Positions 51,741 to 61,520 of a stretch of 64,000 nucleotides of DNA are shown piece after piece. Every line of letters begins with the position of its first letter. Positions within the stretch are counted from its first letter, which is position 1. Under the pieces are notes generated by a model, which saw nothing but the letters and a program-made list of their open reading frames with translations, made no database searches and had not been told where the DNA came from. The DNA lies in the NCBI GenBank assembly GCA_051656905.1, contig JBOFJQ010000021.1, positions 1 through 64,000 on the forward strand, in the 5' to 3' direction. A program made the translations under genes and the position numbers. The DNA is from JAGNZR01 sp051656905 (lineage in GTDB: Bacteria; Fusobacteriota; Fusobacteriia; Fusobacteriales; Fusobacteriaceae).

Positions 51741-53126
51741 TTAAAATACTATATTTATAGTCTGAACTTTTATCTCTTTTTCTACTTTTTTATCTTTATT
51801 TTCAAAATAAGTTCTAGCTACTTGAGGGAACATTGCATAAGTTAATACATCTTCCTCTGATTTTGCATAATCACTTATCTCTTCTTTTACTTTATCAAAT
51901 TCAGGTAAAATTTGATCAGCTGGTCTACCTGTAAATACTGGCTCATCACCTATTATTTTTTTAACTATGTCTGCATTCATAGGTGCTGGAGTTTTTCCAT
52001 AAAGCCCTTTTACTAAGTCCTTTATCTCTTTTGGTACCATTTTATATCTCTCACCTGTAAGTACATTAAATACAGCTTGTGTTCCTACCATTTGGCTAAG
52101 AGGTGTTACTAGAGGTGGGAATCCCATGTCTTCTCTAACTCTTGGTATCTCTCTTAAAACCTCTTCATATCTATGTGCTGCTTTTTGTGTTGTAAGTTGA
52201 GAAACTAGATTTGATAACATTCCTCCTGGAAGTTGATAATCTAATATACTTGGCTCTGTAAATAAAGCTTGTGGATTTAGAATCCCTTCATCTAAATAGT
52301 GTTTTCTAATTGGTTTGAAATATTCTGCAATATCCTTTAATAGTTCAACATTAAGTTCAGTATCTCTTTCTGATCCTTGTAAAGTATAAACAAGTGATTC
52401 TGTTGCTGGCTGAGCTGTTCCTCCTGAGAAAGTTGAAATAGCTGTGTCAACAATATCTATACCTGCATCAATAGCTCTTAAGTAAAGCATCTCTGCTATT
52501 CCAGATGTAGCATGAGTATGAAGCTCTAAAGGTAGAGATGTTACAGATTTTATCTCTTTTATTAACTTATAACCATATTCTGGTAAAAGTATTCCTGCCA
52601 TATCTTTTATTACTATTGAGTCAGCACCCATAGCTTCAATCTCTTTTGCAAGATTTGAGTAATACTCAAGTGTATGCACTGGACTAATTGTATAAGATAT
52701 TGCTATTTGGCAATGTCCACCAAATTTTTTCGTAGCTTCTGCTGCTACTTTTACATTTCTTAAATCATTTAATGCATCAAATATTCTTATAATATCGATT
52801 CCATTTTCAATTGATTTTTGAACAAACTTTTCAACTACATCATCACCATAGTGTCTGTAACCTAAAAGATTTTGTCCTCTTAATAACATTTGTAATTTAG
52901 TATTTTTAACTCTCTTTCTAATCTCTCTTAGTCTCTCCCAAGGATCTTCATTTAAGAATCTAATACAAGCATCAAATGTTGCTCCACCCCAAACTTCTAA
53001 AGAGTGATAACCAACCTTATCCATTTTTTCTAAAATTGGTAATATTTCAGAAGTTTTTAATCTTGTTGCAATAAGAGATTGATGTCCATCTCTTAGAACC
53101 GTTTCAGTTATTAATAATTTTTTCAA
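51741..53126 (-). CDS. oadA: Oxaloacetate decarboxylase alpha subunit, carboxyltransferase only
   Basis: About 461 residues. A TIM-barrel carboxyltransferase has TETVLRDGHQSLIATR at the start, GGATFDACIRFLNEDPW near 43 and the metal ligands in LELHTHATSGIAEM near 205. A PYC_OADA-type C-terminal domain follows, but the protein ends before any biotin domain, which is a separate gene nearby. It removes the carboxylate of oxaloacetate onto biotin, giving pyruvate. The start is TTG, seven bases after AGGGGG. The longer upstream frame lacks a ribosome site. Confidence 0.93.
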   Translation of the reverse strand: MKKLLITETVLRDGHQSLIATRLKTSEILPILEKMDKVGYHSLEVWGGATFDACIRFLNEDPWERLREIRKRVKNTKLQMLLRGQNLLGYRHYGDDVVEKFVQKSIENGIDIIRIFDALNDLRNVKVAAEATKKFGGHCQIAISYTISPVHTLEYYSNLAKEIEAMGADSIVIKDMAGILLPEYGYKLIKEIKSVTSLPLELHTHATSGIAEMLYLRAIDAGIDIVDTAISTFSGGTAQPATESLVYTLQGSERDTELNVELLKDIAEYFKPIRKHYLDEGILNPQALFTEPSILDYQLPGGMLSNLVSQLTTQKAAHRYEEVLREIPRVREDMGFPPLVTPLSQMVGTQAVFNVLTGERYKMVPKEIKDLVKGLYGKTPAPMNADIVKKIIGDEPVFTGRPADQILPEFDKVKEEISDYAKSEEDVLTYAMFPQVARTYFENKDKKVEKEIKVQTINIVF

Positions 53127-53188
53127 AAATATACCCCCTAATATTGAAAAAGGGTGACCCTTAAGAGTCATCCTTTTAAGTTTAAAAG

Positions 53189-54382
53189 TTAAAGTGAATT
53201 ATATTTAGCTAATCCCTCTCTTAAAATTGCCATAGCCTTTATTAAATCTTCCTCTTTAACTGCATAAGATATTCTAACTTCATCTTTTCCAGCTCCTGGA
53301 GTTGAATAGAATCCTTCAGCAGGAGTAATCATAATAGTTTCATTGTTGATATGGAACTGAGATAGTAACCATATTACAAACTTTTCAGCTGAATCAACAG
53401 GAAGTTTAACTACTGAATAAAAAGCTCCTTCAGGTTCTTTTGTTAATATACCTGGAATAGAAGATAACTCTTTAAATAGTATATCTCTTCTTCTTGAATA
53501 CTCCACTCTTGCTGTTTCAAGATATGAATCAGGTAATTGATAAAGAGCTACTGCTCCTACCATTTCAAGAGTAGGTACTGAAAGTCTAGCTTGGCATAAC
53601 TTATAAATTGCACTCATAAATTCTTTGTTTTTACTAACTATACATCCTATTCTAGCACCGCAAGCTGAGTATCTTTTAGAGATAGAATCTATAATGATAA
53701 CTCTATCCTCTAACTCTTTAAAAGTTCCAAAACTTATAGCTTTGTTATTACCATAAACAAACTCTCTATATACCTCATCACTGATTATATAAAGATCGTG
53801 TTTCTTAGCAATTTCAGCTATCATTTTCATCTCCGCTTCAGTATGAACAACACCTGTTGGGTTACTAGGATTTGAAAGCATTATAGCTTTTGTTTTTGGA
53901 GTTATAGATTTTTCAAACTCTTCCATTGATGGAAGGTGAAATCCTGTTTCTGCATAAGTTTTAACAGGATTTATTTTTATTCTTAAAGTGTCGAAAAAGC
54001 TATTGTAGTTTGCATAATAAGGCTCTGCAATAACAATCTCGTCACCTTCATCACATAAAGTCATAAGAACAAAAGAGAGAGCTTCACTACCACCATTAAC
54101 AACAAGTATCTCATTGTTTCCTGAATAGTCCATATTTCTTCTTTTATAGTAATCACTAATTGCATGTATAAGTCCAGATAATCCAGCTGAATGAGCATAT
54201 TTTAATACTGGCTCACTATAGTTGTGAATCGCTTGAAAAAACTCTTTTGGCGTTTCAATATCTGGTTGCCCTATATTAAGATAGTGTATCTTTTTTCCTT
54301 CTTTTATTGCCGCTTCTCCATAAGGAATAAATTTTCTTACTGGAGATGTTTTTAAAGACATAATTCTATTTGATAGTTTCAT
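53189..54382 (-). CDS. Aminotransferase class I/II (aspartate aminotransferase-like)
   Basis: 397 residues. The PLP lysine is K236 in DSISKRYSACGARIG, with SNPSNPTGVVH near 170 and ISDEVYREF near 200. It is an I-gamma type aminotransferase and most likely acts on aspartate/oxaloacetate. Its place between citrate carrier and oadA suggests it converts some oxaloacetate from citrate into aspartate. Start at Met38 of the long frame is set by AAAGGGGG four bases before. Confidence 0.88.
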   Translation of the reverse strand: MKLSNRIMSLKTSPVRKFIPYGEAAIKEGKKIHYLNIGQPDIETPKEFFQAIHNYSEPVLKYAHSAGLSGLIHAISDYYKRRNMDYSGNNEILVVNGGSEALSFVLMTLCDEGDEIVIAEPYYANYNSFFDTLRIKINPVKTYAETGFHLPSMEEFEKSITPKTKAIMLSNPSNPTGVVHTEAEMKMIAEIAKKHDLYIISDEVYREFVYGNNKAISFGTFKELEDRVIIIDSISKRYSACGARIGCIVSKNKEFMSAIYKLCQARLSVPTLEMVGAVALYQLPDSYLETARVEYSRRRDILFKELSSIPGILTKEPEGAFYSVVKLPVDSAEKFVIWLLSQFHINNETIMITPAEGFYSTPGAGKDEVRISYAVKEEDLIKAMAILREGLAKYNSL

Positions 54383-54476
54383 AAGTCCCCCTTTCAGATA
54401 ATAAAATTGTTGATATATTTTACCATTAAAATCATAAAAAGGAAATATTTTTAAATTTGAAATTTTGTTTTCAAAA

Positions 54477-55823
54477 TTAAGCAAATAAACCAAAAATTAT
54501 CGAACCTATAATTAACATCATTGCTCCACCAATTCTTGAAGAGATTTGTGCAAATGACATAAGCTCCATTCTATCCGCTGCTCCTAAAACTGCGATATCT
54601 CCAGATCCCCCTCTGTTAGCCATACAAAGACCTGCTGTTATTGCTGCTTCAATTGGATAGAATTTCATTTTCTTAGCGAAAAGCATTATTCCTCCTACTG
54701 CTCCACCAACTATAGCTATTGCTATAACTAAGTTTCCAAAAGTTAAAGAGTTGATTATCTCTTGTACATCTGTTCCAAATCCTACTGCTGCCATTAAGAT
54801 CCAAATTGTGTGCTTAGAGAAGAAAGATTGCATCTTTTTAGACCCCTCTTTAATATCAGCTGGAACGATATCAGCAACGTTTACAGCTATTGTTAATAAA
54901 ACTAAGAATGCTAATTTATGAATTTCAAACGGCATGTTCATTGCTCCCCATAACTTTTCAGCTATACAAGCTACCATAAACATAACTCCTGTGAAGAAAA
55001 GTGCTGCTGCAAACTCTTTTTGACCAGCTTCAACTTTTACCTCTTTCTCTTCTTTTACATCTCTAGAGTTGTTTATTACTAACTCTCCATTTCCTGTTAA
55101 TGAAGGTTTTTTCTTTCCTAATTGCTTTAATAAAGCTCCTGTAAAGATTGCAATAATATTAGCAACTGTTAATATTGATATTGCAAATGCGAACCATTTT
55201 TTAGGATCCTCTCCAGTCTTTTGAGCCCACATTTCAGACATAGGTATAGCTCCTGCTCCAGTTCCTCCACCCATGATTGGAAGTACATAGTTCATCATGA
55301 TATCTAAAGGTGCTTTCCCAAATAAAAGTCCAGCTAACATTCCACAAATTGAAGCTCCTGCTACTCCTATTAAGATTAGAGGAATATATCCTGCAACTGA
55401 TTTTATTAATGCTTTTCTGTTTACAGTTAAAACTGATCCTACTATTAGAGCTGGTATAAACAGTTCTAAGAAGTTTACTGGATTAGATGCATAGAATTTA
55501 TCTATTGATTTTAAAACTGTTTGTGGAACCATGTTGTATGTTCCCATTACTGCTGTTGCGAAGAAAACTAAAACTGTTCCTCCACCTACATAATCATTCC
55601 AGAAAGGTATTCTATCCCCGATTTCTCCAAAGAAAAGACCAATTACTGCAAGTAATGTCATTATTATTAAGAAGTTAGGTCTTAAAAATCCTGCTTCTTT
55701 TCCTCCGAATGGAATATATACAACTGCTGCTACTACAATTGCCATTAATAAAAATAATTTTATATTAAGGCCCCCCCACTTTGATTCTTTTGGATCAAAA
55801 AGTTCTTTAAAATTTTTAGCCAT
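54477..55823 (-). CDS. citS: 2-hydroxycarboxylate transporter (citrate:Na+ symporter type)
   Basis: 448 residues with about eleven spans in two halves. Each half carries the family's re-entrant loop motif: GGGTGAGAIPMSE near residue 185 and NRGGSGDIAVLGAA near 410. The 2HCT family imports citrate or malate with Na+ or by exchange. Its location right behind citrate lyase points to citrate. The polar central loop is longer than usual (about 235-270, KEEKEVKVEAGQKE). Confidence 0.93.
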   Translation of the reverse strand: MAKNFKELFDPKESKWGGLNIKLFLLMAIVVAAVVYIPFGGKEAGFLRPNFLIIMTLLAVIGLFFGEIGDRIPFWNDYVGGGTVLVFFATAVMGTYNMVPQTVLKSIDKFYASNPVNFLELFIPALIVGSVLTVNRKALIKSVAGYIPLILIGVAGASICGMLAGLLFGKAPLDIMMNYVLPIMGGGTGAGAIPMSEMWAQKTGEDPKKWFAFAISILTVANIIAIFTGALLKQLGKKKPSLTGNGELVINNSRDVKEEKEVKVEAGQKEFAAALFFTGVMFMVACIAEKLWGAMNMPFEIHKLAFLVLLTIAVNVADIVPADIKEGSKKMQSFFSKHTIWILMAAVGFGTDVQEIINSLTFGNLVIAIAIVGGAVGGIMLFAKKMKFYPIEAAITAGLCMANRGGSGDIAVLGAADRMELMSFAQISSRIGGAMMLIIGSIIFGLFA

Positions 55824-55883
55824 AATCTTTGACTCTCCCCTTGTTTTTTAAGTTTTTTTTAGTTTTTTTTGTTAATTTTCTTA

Positions 55884-57431
55884 TTAGTTTTTAATCTGTC
55901 TTACTACATCAATAATTGAACCATCTCTATATTCAACTACTGCAACCACTTTATCAGTGAACTCTATCTCTTCAGGTTCTCCTGATATAAAAGTAGCAAT
56001 CTCTCTTAACTCTTCCATTGTTTTAGTCTCTAAATTAGCCTTTTTAAAACGCTCAATTAAATCTTGTCTTAATGGGTTAACTACGATTCCATAATCTGTT
56101 ACAACTACGTCTACAGTACTTCCTGGAGTAACAACTGTTGTTACTTTATCCATAAGTGTTGCCATTCTTCCTCTTACTAAAGGTACAACTACTATTGCAA
56201 CTTTTGCTGAAGCAGCAGTATCAGAGTGTCCTCCAGAAGCTTCTCTAATTACACCATCTGAACCAGAAATAACGTTTACGTTAAAGTCTTTATCTACTTC
56301 TAAAGCACTTAATACTACGAAATCTAATCTATTTGTAGCACAAGATTTGTTTGAAGGGTTAGCATAAAAATCTGCACTTACCTCTTCATGTCTTTCATTT
56401 CTACCTACAGAATTTGCAGCACCTAAGTCAAAACTTTGTGTATCGAATAATTTTCCAATTAATCCCTCTTCTAAAAGTTCTACGAAAGCATTTGTTATTC
56501 CACCTAATGCATAACTACATTTGATATTTCTGTTAATAAGCTCTTCTTTTATAAATCTAGTTACAGCTAGAGATGCTCCACCTGAACCAGTTTGCATTGA
56601 GAATCCATCTACAAAAAGTCCTGATGCAAGCATTGCACTTAGCACTTTTTTAGCCATTAAAAGCTCTTTTGGATTAGATGTAAATCTTGTTGCACCAGAC
56701 ATTATCCCAGAAGAATCACCAACTTCATCAACAACGACTACAAAATCTACATCTGTTTGGGGTATGCTAATAGGGTGATTTGGATAGTTTACTATTGTAT
56801 CTGTTATTATTACTACTTTTTCAGCGTGAGCTGCATCAACTTTTGCGTATCCTAATGATCCACAAACTGATTTACCAACAACACCATTTGAATTTCCCAT
56901 GCAATCTGATGAAGAAACTCCTAAAAAAGCTACATCTATTTTTAAATCTCCTTCAACTACAGCTCTTGCTCTTCCACCGTGTGAACGAATAACTGCTGGA
57001 TAATCACCTAAGATTCCATCAGATATTGCTGTTGCTAATTTTCCTCTTAGTCCACTAGACTCAACTCTATTTACAACACCAGCTTTGATATAGTCAACTA
57101 GACAGTTGTGAGCTCCTGTTAAAGAACTTGAAGCAACTCTTAAGTTCTTGAATCCCATCTCTGCTAATTTTTCTAATACCATAGGTAAAACTTTATCACC
57201 ATTTCTAAAATGGTGGTGGAAAGATATTGTCATTCCATCTTTTAAACCAGAAGCTTTAATAGCCTCTTCTAATGAATTTAATATTTTTGTTCTTTTTAAT
57301 TTTTCTTTTAATTCTTCAGAATCTGTAAGATTTCCTGCTGGAGAATACTCAAAAGGTGAAACGTATGCTTTTTTATCTTCATACCCTTTTATACTTTTTA
57401 ATAGCTCCTCTGTAACTCTTAGATTTTTCAT
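55884..57431 (-). CDS. citF: Citrate lyase alpha subunit
   Basis: 515 residues, the usual size. This is the CoA-transferase-like subunit that moves citrate onto the acyl carrier subunit, displacing acetate. Conserved segments are TISFHHHFRNGDKV near residue 64, SSDCMGNSNGVVGKSVCGS near 174 and GGHSDTAASAKV near 398. It overlaps no neighbour; citE lies two bases upstream. Confidence 0.95.
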   Translation of the reverse strand: MKNLRVTEELLKSIKGYEDKKAYVSPFEYSPAGNLTDSEELKEKLKRTKILNSLEEAIKASGLKDGMTISFHHHFRNGDKVLPMVLEKLAEMGFKNLRVASSSLTGAHNCLVDYIKAGVVNRVESSGLRGKLATAISDGILGDYPAVIRSHGGRARAVVEGDLKIDVAFLGVSSSDCMGNSNGVVGKSVCGSLGYAKVDAAHAEKVVIITDTIVNYPNHPISIPQTDVDFVVVVDEVGDSSGIMSGATRFTSNPKELLMAKKVLSAMLASGLFVDGFSMQTGSGGASLAVTRFIKEELINRNIKCSYALGGITNAFVELLEEGLIGKLFDTQSFDLGAANSVGRNERHEEVSADFYANPSNKSCATNRLDFVVLSALEVDKDFNVNVISGSDGVIREASGGHSDTAASAKVAIVVVPLVRGRMATLMDKVTTVVTPGSTVDVVVTDYGIVVNPLRQDLIERFKKANLETKTMEELREIATFISGEPEEIEFTDKVVAVVEYRDGSIIDVVRQIKN

Positions 57432-57433
57432 AA

Positions 57434-58333
57434 CTACTCCTCACCTTCTAATCTAACGCCAGCTGCTTTCGCTAAAGCTAAAACGTTTTTCGCTCTCTCT
57501 ATAATAGGATTATCAATCATCTTTCCGTCAACTGTAAATACTCCTAAATTATTTTTTAAAGCTTCCTCAGTTGCAGCAACTATTTTTAAAGATTTTTTAA
57601 TCTCTTTTTCTGTTGGAGTATAGATACTGTGTACAAGTTCGATTTGTTTTGGATGAATAAGTGATTTTCCATCAAATCCAAGTTGCTTTATTAATTTAGC
57701 TTCATTTAAGAATCCTTCATCATTGTTAATATCAGAATAAACTGTATCTAACGCTGCTATTCCAGCTGTTCTTGCTGCCATTACAATCATGCTACGAGCC
57801 ATTAATAACTCTACACCTTCAGGTGATCTGTTTGTTTTCATGCTTGTTACATAATCCTCTCCACCAATAGCTATTCCTATTAGTCTTTTTGACGATGTTG
57901 CAATTGCTTGAGCATTGAAAGCACCTAAAGGACTCTCTATTGCTGCCATCATTTTTATTTGACCATGTGGTATTCCAGCTTCAGCCTCTATTCTTGTAAT
58001 ATGAGCTTCAACATCTAATATGTCTTGAGCTGTTTCTGTTTTTGGAAGTCTTATTATATCTGGTTGAGCTCTTACTATAAACTCAAGATCCTCTACTCCA
58101 TAAGCTGAATCTAAAGGATTTATTCTAACAACAGTCTCTATATTTAATTTTTTATAGTATTCTCTAAACTTAGTTAGCATGTTTAACACTAAGAAACGTG
58201 CTGAATCCTTCTCTGTTACAGCTATAGCATCCTCTAAGTCAAACATAACTGCATCTGGTTTGTATATATGTACATCTTTTATTATCGCAGGATTATTTCC
58301 TGGAACAAAAAGCATCGAACGTCTTAATTTCAT
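57434..58333 (-). CDS. citE: Citrate lyase beta subunit
   Basis: 299 residues, a TIM-barrel that cleaves citryl-ACP to acetyl-ACP and oxaloacetate. Motifs are LFVPGNNPAIIKDV at the start, DLEDAIAVTEKDSAR near 33, and AAIESPLGAFNA near 128 holding the Mg2+-binding Glu. Length and order (citD, citE, citF) are standard. Confidence 0.96.
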   Translation of the reverse strand: MKLRRSMLFVPGNNPAIIKDVHIYKPDAVMFDLEDAIAVTEKDSARFLVLNMLTKFREYYKKLNIETVVRINPLDSAYGVEDLEFIVRAQPDIIRLPKTETAQDILDVEAHITRIEAEAGIPHGQIKMMAAIESPLGAFNAQAIATSSKRLIGIAIGGEDYVTSMKTNRSPEGVELLMARSMIVMAARTAGIAALDTVYSDINNDEGFLNEAKLIKQLGFDGKSLIHPKQIELVHSIYTPTEKEIKKSLKIVAATEEALKNNLGVFTVDGKMIDNPIIERAKNVLALAKAAGVRLEGEE

Positions 58334-58342
58334 TGTATCCTC

Positions 58343-58627
58343 CTATTTCCAAGTATATTTTTTAAGTTCTAACGCTCTATATATAGCTGTTTGAACTCTA
58401 CTTTTTATAACTGGTGTTATCGCACCTTTATCATTAGCATAAACTTTCGCTGAAGTTACACCAAACTCTCTAATTGTTTCCTCAATTACTTTTCTTATGT
58501 CAGATCCATATTGCTTCATAACAGCACTTTCTAGATTTATCTCGATTCCACAATTGTGAGGTTCTACGATGATTTGGATATCACTAGATTCTACAGTTCC
58601 AGACATAGCTTTTACTTTTAATTCCAT
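58343..58627 (-). CDS. citD: Citrate lyase acyl carrier protein (gamma subunit)
   Basis: 94 residues. The serine that carries the phosphoribosyl-dephospho-CoA group lies in AMSGTVESSDIQI (S14). It is the first gene of the leftward citrate operon. CitC, CitX and CitG, needed to attach and acetylate the prosthetic group, are not in this window and must be elsewhere. Confidence 0.95.
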   Translation of the reverse strand: MELKVKAMSGTVESSDIQIIVEPHNCGIEINLESAVMKQYGSDIRKVIEETIREFGVTSAKVYANDKGAITPVIKSRVQTAIYRALELKKYTWK

Positions 58628-58655
58628 TAGCTACTCCTTTTTTATATAAATTTTT

Positions 58656-58701
58656 ATTGTATACTGTATACAATATACAGTATACACTTATTTCTTGTCA
58701 A
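58656..58701 (-). promoter_or_regulatory. Promoter of the citrate operon with overlapping palindromic operators
   Basis: Minus-strand -35 TTGACA (58701-58696). The following bases hold a perfect 19-base palindrome ATTGTATACTGTATACAAT (58656-58674, centre 58665) and a second palindrome TATACAGTATA (58674-58684, centre 58679). Both contain the core TATAC-A/T-GTATA, with centres 14 bases apart, and cover the spacer and the -10 region (TATATT is a candidate -10). A GntR/FCD gene lies directly upstream, and repression by it is likely. Confidence 0.8.
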
Positions 58702-58702
58702 C

Positions 58703-58753
58703 AAAAAAAAAAGAAATTTTATATCCTTTTTATAGACATATAATTTCTTTTTG
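58703..58753 (-). terminator. Terminator after the GntR gene
   Basis: On the minus strand AAAGAAATTATAT pairs with ATATAAAATTTCTTT (imperfect), followed by ten or so T. It ends the mnmG-gntR transcript just before the citrate promoter. Confidence 0.75.
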
Positions 58754-58769
58754 GGTTATATTGTATCTT

Positions 58770-59423
58770 TTATTTTTTTAAATTATCAATTAAAAAGTCT
58801 TTAGATCCCAATAAATGTGCTTCATTTATTCTTAACGCTCTCTCTAAATCACCTTTTTTTAATGCTTCTACTATTTCTATATGTTCCTCGTAAGCTATTA
58901 ATCTTCTTTCAATATTTTCTACAGAATATTTTCTAAATATTCTTAAATACATATTTATATTTTTTATAAGATTTACAACTTTAGGATAATTAGATAAATT
59001 ATATAGAATATTGTTAAACTCTGAAAATAATTCGAAAAGTTCGTCTGTACTTGCTGAACTATCTATAAGTGCTTTTGTTTTAATTAATATTTCTTCTAAT
59101 TTATTTATACCTTTTTGATTTTTTTTCTCTATTATCTCTTTTAAAACAATCCCTTCTAAAGCTATTCTTATTTGATAAACTTCCTGAATATCTGACATAC
59201 CTATTTTTTTAACAGATACTCCTACTCCAACATTATCCTCTAGTAGTCCTTCTAGCTCCAGCATTCTAATTGCTTCTCTTAAAGGTGTTCTACTTACATT
59301 GAATTTCTCAGCAAACTCTACTTCTACAATTCTTTCACCTTGCTTTATTTCTCCACTAAATATCATCTCTTTCATCTTCTCATAAACTTGCTCTCTCATA
59401 GATTTGCTTTTTTTTATAATCAT
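58770..59423 (-). CDS. GntR-family regulator, FCD subfamily, probably of citrate genes
   Basis: 217 residues. The winged helix (GERIVEVEFAEKFNVSRTPLREAIRMLELEGLL, about 25-58) is followed by an FCD helical domain. Unlike the GntR at 9880, the metal-binding His residues are less evident: the expected D-x3-H stretch reads FSEFNNILY, so the ligand site may differ. It lies 20 bases after mnmG and just upstream of the citrate operon, whose promoter carries GTATAC-type palindromes. A citrate-responsive role is inferred from position. Confidence 0.87.
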   Translation of the reverse strand: MIIKKSKSMREQVYEKMKEMIFSGEIKQGERIVEVEFAEKFNVSRTPLREAIRMLELEGLLEDNVGVGVSVKKIGMSDIQEVYQIRIALEGIVLKEIIEKKNQKGINKLEEILIKTKALIDSSASTDELFELFSEFNNILYNLSNYPKVVNLIKNINMYLRIFRKYSVENIERRLIAYEEHIEIVEALKKGDLERALRINEAHLLGSKDFLIDNLKK

Positions 59424-59443
59424 AAAATATCTCCTTAAATTCC

Positions 59444-61291
59444 TTACTTCTTTATTTGTCCTATTAGTAGTGCAATATCGTTTCCTGTTACTCCACTTAT
59501 TCTAGAAGCTTCTCCTATTGAAAAAGGTTGAACTTCCATAAGACCTGAACGAGCTATATTAGATATTCCTTTTATCTCTATATAATCAATAGAGGAAGGT
59601 ATTTTCATATCTTCTAGCTTCTTAAATCTCTCTATTTGCTCTTTCTCTCTCTCTATAAATACTTCATATTTAACTATTGTTTCTATTTGATTCGTAATAA
59701 AATAAGGATACTCTTCTATCTCCATAACATTTTTCAAATCACTATAACTTACATTTCTAAACTTTAAAATTTCAGAAGCTTTAACACCTTTTGTTAATCT
59801 CTGTTCCTCTCCAACAAGTTCTAAAACTTTATTAGCTTCATTCATAGAGATACTTGTCTCTTTTATTCTTGAAACCTCTCTCTCAATATCTAATATACCT
59901 TTTTCCATTAAGTTTATTCTCTCTTGAGAAACTATTCCAGCCTCTTTTGCATGATGACAAAGTCTCATGAAAGCATTATCAAATCTAAGAGTTAATCTGT
60001 ATTCAGCTCTTGAAGGTAAAACTCTATATGGTTCTGGCGTCTTCTTGTGAATAAGGTCATCAATCATAACTCCAATATACCCTTCACTTCTGTCTATTAT
60101 AATAGGTTCTTTCCCTTCAACTTTCTTAACAGCATTTACTCCTGCCATAAAACCTTGAGCTGCTGCCTCTTCATAACCTGAAGTTCCGTTAAGCTGACCT
60201 GCCATAAATAGATTTTTAACTTTTTTAGATTCTAAACTTGGATACAGTTGAAAAGCTGGAGCATAATCATATTCCACTGCATAACCATATCTCATTATTT
60301 TAGCATTTTCTAAACCTGTTATAGTTTTTAACATCTCATCTTGAACAAATGGAGGCATTGCTGTAGTTAATCCATTTACATAAAGTTCATTTGATTCTGC
60401 TGATTCAAGTTCTAAGAATATCTGGTGTTTATGTTTTTCTGGGAAATTTAAAACTTTTCTATCTAGTGAAGGACAGTGTCTAGGTCCGTGCGTTTCTATT
60501 ATTCCACTTACTATTGGTGAGTATTTTAATAAATCTTGAGTTACTTTTATTGTCTGCTCTGTTGTGTGAGTTAACCAAGTTGGAACTATACTATTTTTTT
60601 CTTTCTCTGTAAAGATTGAGAAATAAATAGGATTTTCCTCTCCATATAACTCTTGCATAACTGAAAAATCAACAGTTCTCTTATCAATTCTCGGTGGTGT
60701 AGCAGTTTGATAACGCTCTACTTTTATTCCATTTGCTCTTAAACTATCAGAAAGCTTATCTGCAGAAATCTCCCCTTGTCTTCCAGCTTTATACTCTACG
60801 TCACCAATAACTATTCTTCCCTTTAAGAATGTCCCTGTACACAGTACTGTAGCCTCTGCAAAGTACTTTATTCCTAAGTTTGAAATAACCCCTATACATT
60901 TACCATCCTCAACGATAAGTTCGTCTATACAGCTCTGTATAACATCTAAATTATCTGATTGCTCTATAACTTCTTTCATTTTTACTCTATAATTGTATTT
61001 GTCAGCTTGCCCTCTTGTTATTCTAGCTGCTGGACCTTTACTTGTATTTAGATGCTTCAGCTGTAGATTATATTTATCTGTATGGCATCCCATTTGTCCA
61101 CCTAATACATCTATCTCTGCAACTAAGTTGCTTTTTCCTGGTCCACCTATTGAAGGGTTACAAGACATCATCCCTATATTATCTAAATATAGAGTAAATA
61201 GTACTGTTTTTTTTCCCATTCTTGCTGAAGCTAAGGCTGCTTCCACTCCTGCATGTCCAGCTCCAACAACTATCACATCATATTTATTCAT
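59444..61291 (-). CDS. mnmG: tRNA U34 carboxymethylaminomethyl synthase subunit MnmG
   Basis: 615 residues, FAD-dependent. With MnmE it modifies U34 of tRNAs that read NNA/NNG codons. The dinucleotide fold is at the start (DVIVVGAGHAGVEAALASARMG). MSCNPSIGGPGKSNL near residue 43 and GQLNGTSGYEEAAAQGFMAG near 368 are conserved. A GntR gene follows on the same strand without a terminator between, so the two may share a transcript. Confidence 0.97.
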   Translation of the reverse strand: MNKYDVIVVGAGHAGVEAALASARMGKKTVLFTLYLDNIGMMSCNPSIGGPGKSNLVAEIDVLGGQMGCHTDKYNLQLKHLNTSKGPAARITRGQADKYNYRVKMKEVIEQSDNLDVIQSCIDELIVEDGKCIGVISNLGIKYFAEATVLCTGTFLKGRIVIGDVEYKAGRQGEISADKLSDSLRANGIKVERYQTATPPRIDKRTVDFSVMQELYGEENPIYFSIFTEKEKNSIVPTWLTHTTEQTIKVTQDLLKYSPIVSGIIETHGPRHCPSLDRKVLNFPEKHKHQIFLELESAESNELYVNGLTTAMPPFVQDEMLKTITGLENAKIMRYGYAVEYDYAPAFQLYPSLESKKVKNLFMAGQLNGTSGYEEAAAQGFMAGVNAVKKVEGKEPIIIDRSEGYIGVMIDDLIHKKTPEPYRVLPSRAEYRLTLRFDNAFMRLCHHAKEAGIVSQERINLMEKGILDIEREVSRIKETSISMNEANKVLELVGEEQRLTKGVKASEILKFRNVSYSDLKNVMEIEEYPYFITNQIETIVKYEVFIEREKEQIERFKKLEDMKIPSSIDYIEIKGISNIARSGLMEVQPFSIGEASRISGVTGNDIALLIGQIKK

Positions 61292-61520
61292 AAATTTTTC
61301 TCCTATTTCAAACTATTTTTATTTCTTATATTTAAAGTTTATTTTTTATTTTACTTTTTATTATACATTATTTAACTGTTAAATTATAGCAAAATTTAGA
61401 GTAATAACAAAAGACATTTTAATAAATCTGTATGTTTTTCCCTTAATTTTGAATAAATTAAAATATTTAACAAAAATAAATGAGCTTCAATTTATTAAAA
61501 AAAATATAATAAAATAATAA

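Noticed and set aside
53126..53171. Upstream extension of oadA to an ATG at 53171
   Set aside because: The extra 15 residues match nothing in the family, while AGGGGG lies seven bases before the TTG at 53126.
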